Source: Sphingobacteriales bacterium
GTDB taxonomy: Bacteria > Bacteroidota > Bacteroidia > Chitinophagales > Chitinophagaceae
DNA length: 64,000 nt
Direction: 5' to 3'
Assembly: GCA_027484425.1 (NCBI GenBank)
Contig: JAIXSZ010000081.1
Span: forward strand, 186,001-250,000
The translations under genes and the position numbers were made by a program. Each line of letters opens with the position of its first letter. Position 1 is the stretch's first letter. Under the pieces are notes generated by a model. It ran no database searches and was not told where the DNA came from. It saw only the letters and a program-made list of their open reading frames with translations. Below, in pieces: positions 62,891 through 64,000 of the stretch.

Positions 62891-64000
62891 TTATTGCATA
62901 TAGCAAATGTAGTTTTTATGTACGGCTTTGGCAAGCGTATGATTAACTAATGAATCCTCAATTTCAGTTATATTTTTAATTACTCCGTTTTTAGTCTCTA
63001 TTTTTATTAATTCGTCATTAATATTGTAAGTACTGTTTGATGCCTCGCCCTCAAAAACGAAATAATGCACATCTTTTTCTTCGATTCCCAATCTTTTTTT
63101 CACAACGTCTCTTTTTTCAATCAAAATACTTGCCAAAGATTCGGAGTTAAAAGAAACTTTGTATAAATTTCTTAAAATAAGCATTTTACACAACTCAGAA
63201 AGAATCTTATCTCTACAACCAATCCATACTTTTATAGATGACATTACGTCAGTATCATCAAGTGTACAAAATGTATCAAGATGTATAGGATTGTCCTTAA
63301 AATCTTTTACAGTAAGATTCCTTTGCAAAAAATAAGACAAAGCCGGAGTAGCAAATAATTGCATACCATCGAGCGTCAACTCCTTAGCACGTTTCAAGAT
63401 GTTAACAAGTAACAGTTCAGTTCCTAATACAGTTTTGTGCAAATACACTTGCCAATACATAAGCCTGCGTGCAATGATGAATTTTTCTACTGAATGTACA
63501 CCTTTCTCTTCCACTAGTAGTTCATTGTTGCTCACTGTAAGCATTTGTAATATTCTGTCATATCCTATTACACCTTCTGAAACACCTGTATAAAAACTAT
63601 CTCTGTTTAAATAGTCCATCCTATCGACGTCCATTTGGCTAGATACTAATTGATGTAAATAGTGCGCTGGGTAAGACCTATCAAAAACCTGTATTGCTTT
63701 CCCTAGTATTCCACCCATTTCTTCATTCATCCGCTGCATTATCATTCCAGATAGATTTTCATGAGAAACACCACCTACCAATGATTTTTCCAAAGAATGA
63801 GAAAAAGGTCCATGACCCACATCATGGAGTAATGCTGCCATTCTGGTTGCCAAATATTCATCATTATGGGTAGCTATTCCTTTTGCCCTCAATTCATCCA
63901 TCGCTTTCCCTGCTAAATGACAAGCACCCAAAGAATGTGCAAACCTTGTATGCACTGCACCAGGATAAACGAGATCAGCCATTCCCATCTGCTTTATTCT
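62891..64000 (-). CDS. HD-domain phosphohydrolase (cut at window end)
   Basis: 369 codons visible, frame open through base 64000; the N-terminus lies outside. Metal-binding HD pattern: YPGAVHTRFAHSLGACHLA (first His), AALLHDVGHGPFSHSLE (HD and later His), and QMDVDRMDYLNRDSFYTGV (Asp), as in dGTPase/SAMHD1-like proteins. The C-terminal half is less conserved. Often lies before lpxD in this phylum, as here (105-base gap), though no lipid A role is proved. The internal ATG at 63988 is not likely to be the true start. Confidence 0.88.
   Translation of the reverse strand, partial: RIKQMGMADLVYPGAVHTRFAHSLGACHLAGKAMDELRAKGIATHNDEYLATRMAALLHDVGHGPFSHSLEKSLVGGVSHENLSGMIMQRMNEEMGGILGKAIQVFDRSYPAHYLHQLVSSQMDVDRMDYLNRDSFYTGVSEGVIGYDRILQMLTVSNNELLVEEKGVHSVEKFIIARRLMYWQVYLHKTVLGTELLLVNILKRAKELTLDGMQLFATPALSYFLQRNLTVKDFKDNPIHLDTFCTLDDTDVMSSIKVWIGCRDKILSELCKMLILRNLYKVSFNSESLASILIEKRDVVKKRLGIEEKDVHYFVFEGEASNSTYNINDELIKIETKNGVIKNITEIEDSLVNHTLAKAVHKNYICYMQ

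Noticed and set aside
1-64000. tRNA or rRNA genes
   Set aside because: No T-arm/anticodon arrangement or rRNA-like conserved sequence was seen on visual reading; a covariance search could still find a divergent one.

Overview
The window is a chromosomal segment of a Bacteroidota bacterium, probably of the Chitinophagaceae/Sphingobacteriia type. Evidence: type IX secretion (T9SS) C-terminal sorting domains, a TonB-dependent receptor with a carboxypeptidase-like plug extension, a PorV/PorQ-family protein, an LpxC-FabZ fusion, Bat aerotolerance genes, and promoters with a TAnnTTTG -7 box in place of sigma70 sites. No rRNA, tRNA or CRISPR array was seen. Coding density is high and both strands are used.

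Layout. 1-8.2 kb: cut-off glutathione peroxidase, TMTC-like membrane/TPR protein, DUF6922 protein, lipoprotein dipeptidyl peptidase III, DUF5686-type outer-membrane protein, small lipoprotein. 8.3-13.5 kb (minus): ribosomal operon rplK-rplA-rplJ-rplL, then dnaJ and grpE, then a small potassium-channel-like protein. 13.6-19.5 kb (minus): surface-glycan block with a GT2 glycosyltransferase and two paralogous GT-C-like membrane proteins, with a stand-alone paaD between the twins. 19.7-21.8 kb: outer-membrane protein, SET-domain protein, LolA-like protein.

21.8-34.3 kb is the accessory part. It holds a long irregular tandem repeat, higBA flanked by about 85-bp direct repeats, three T9SS cargo proteins, a PIN toxin/antitoxin pair, and two families of short dispersed intergenic repeats. 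Within it lies a metabolic/regulatory group (28.4-31.9 kb): small membrane protein, membrane-anchored methyltransferase, DUF2071 protein, DoxX-like protein, a COQ4 homologue and a GbsR/MarR-type regulator. The regulator gene and the COQ4 gene carry the same palindrome at the same distance from their start codons.

34.3-41.3 kb: LD-carboxypeptidase, GT39-like glycosyltransferase, O-antigen ligase-like protein, MeaB GTPase, WecA/MraY-type transferase, S1/P1 nuclease. 41.3-51.3 kb (minus): a TonB receptor, 1341-aa T9SS-type protein and PorV/PorQ protein in one terminator-bounded operon, followed by greA and a HIT protein. 51.5-55.9 kb: 2-hydroxyacid dehydrogenase, rsmA, leucyl aminopeptidase, pdxA. 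56.4-64 kb: batB-batC, a TonB-C/MORN protein, and the lipid A set HD-domain protein, lpxD, lpxC-fabZ, lpxA.

The main theme is envelope biogenesis: lipid A, undecaprenyl-linked glycan synthesis and ligation, cell-wall recycling, lipoprotein transport, and T9SS export. The most unusual material is the repeat-rich accessory stretch and the shared operator pair at 31.3/31.9 kb.
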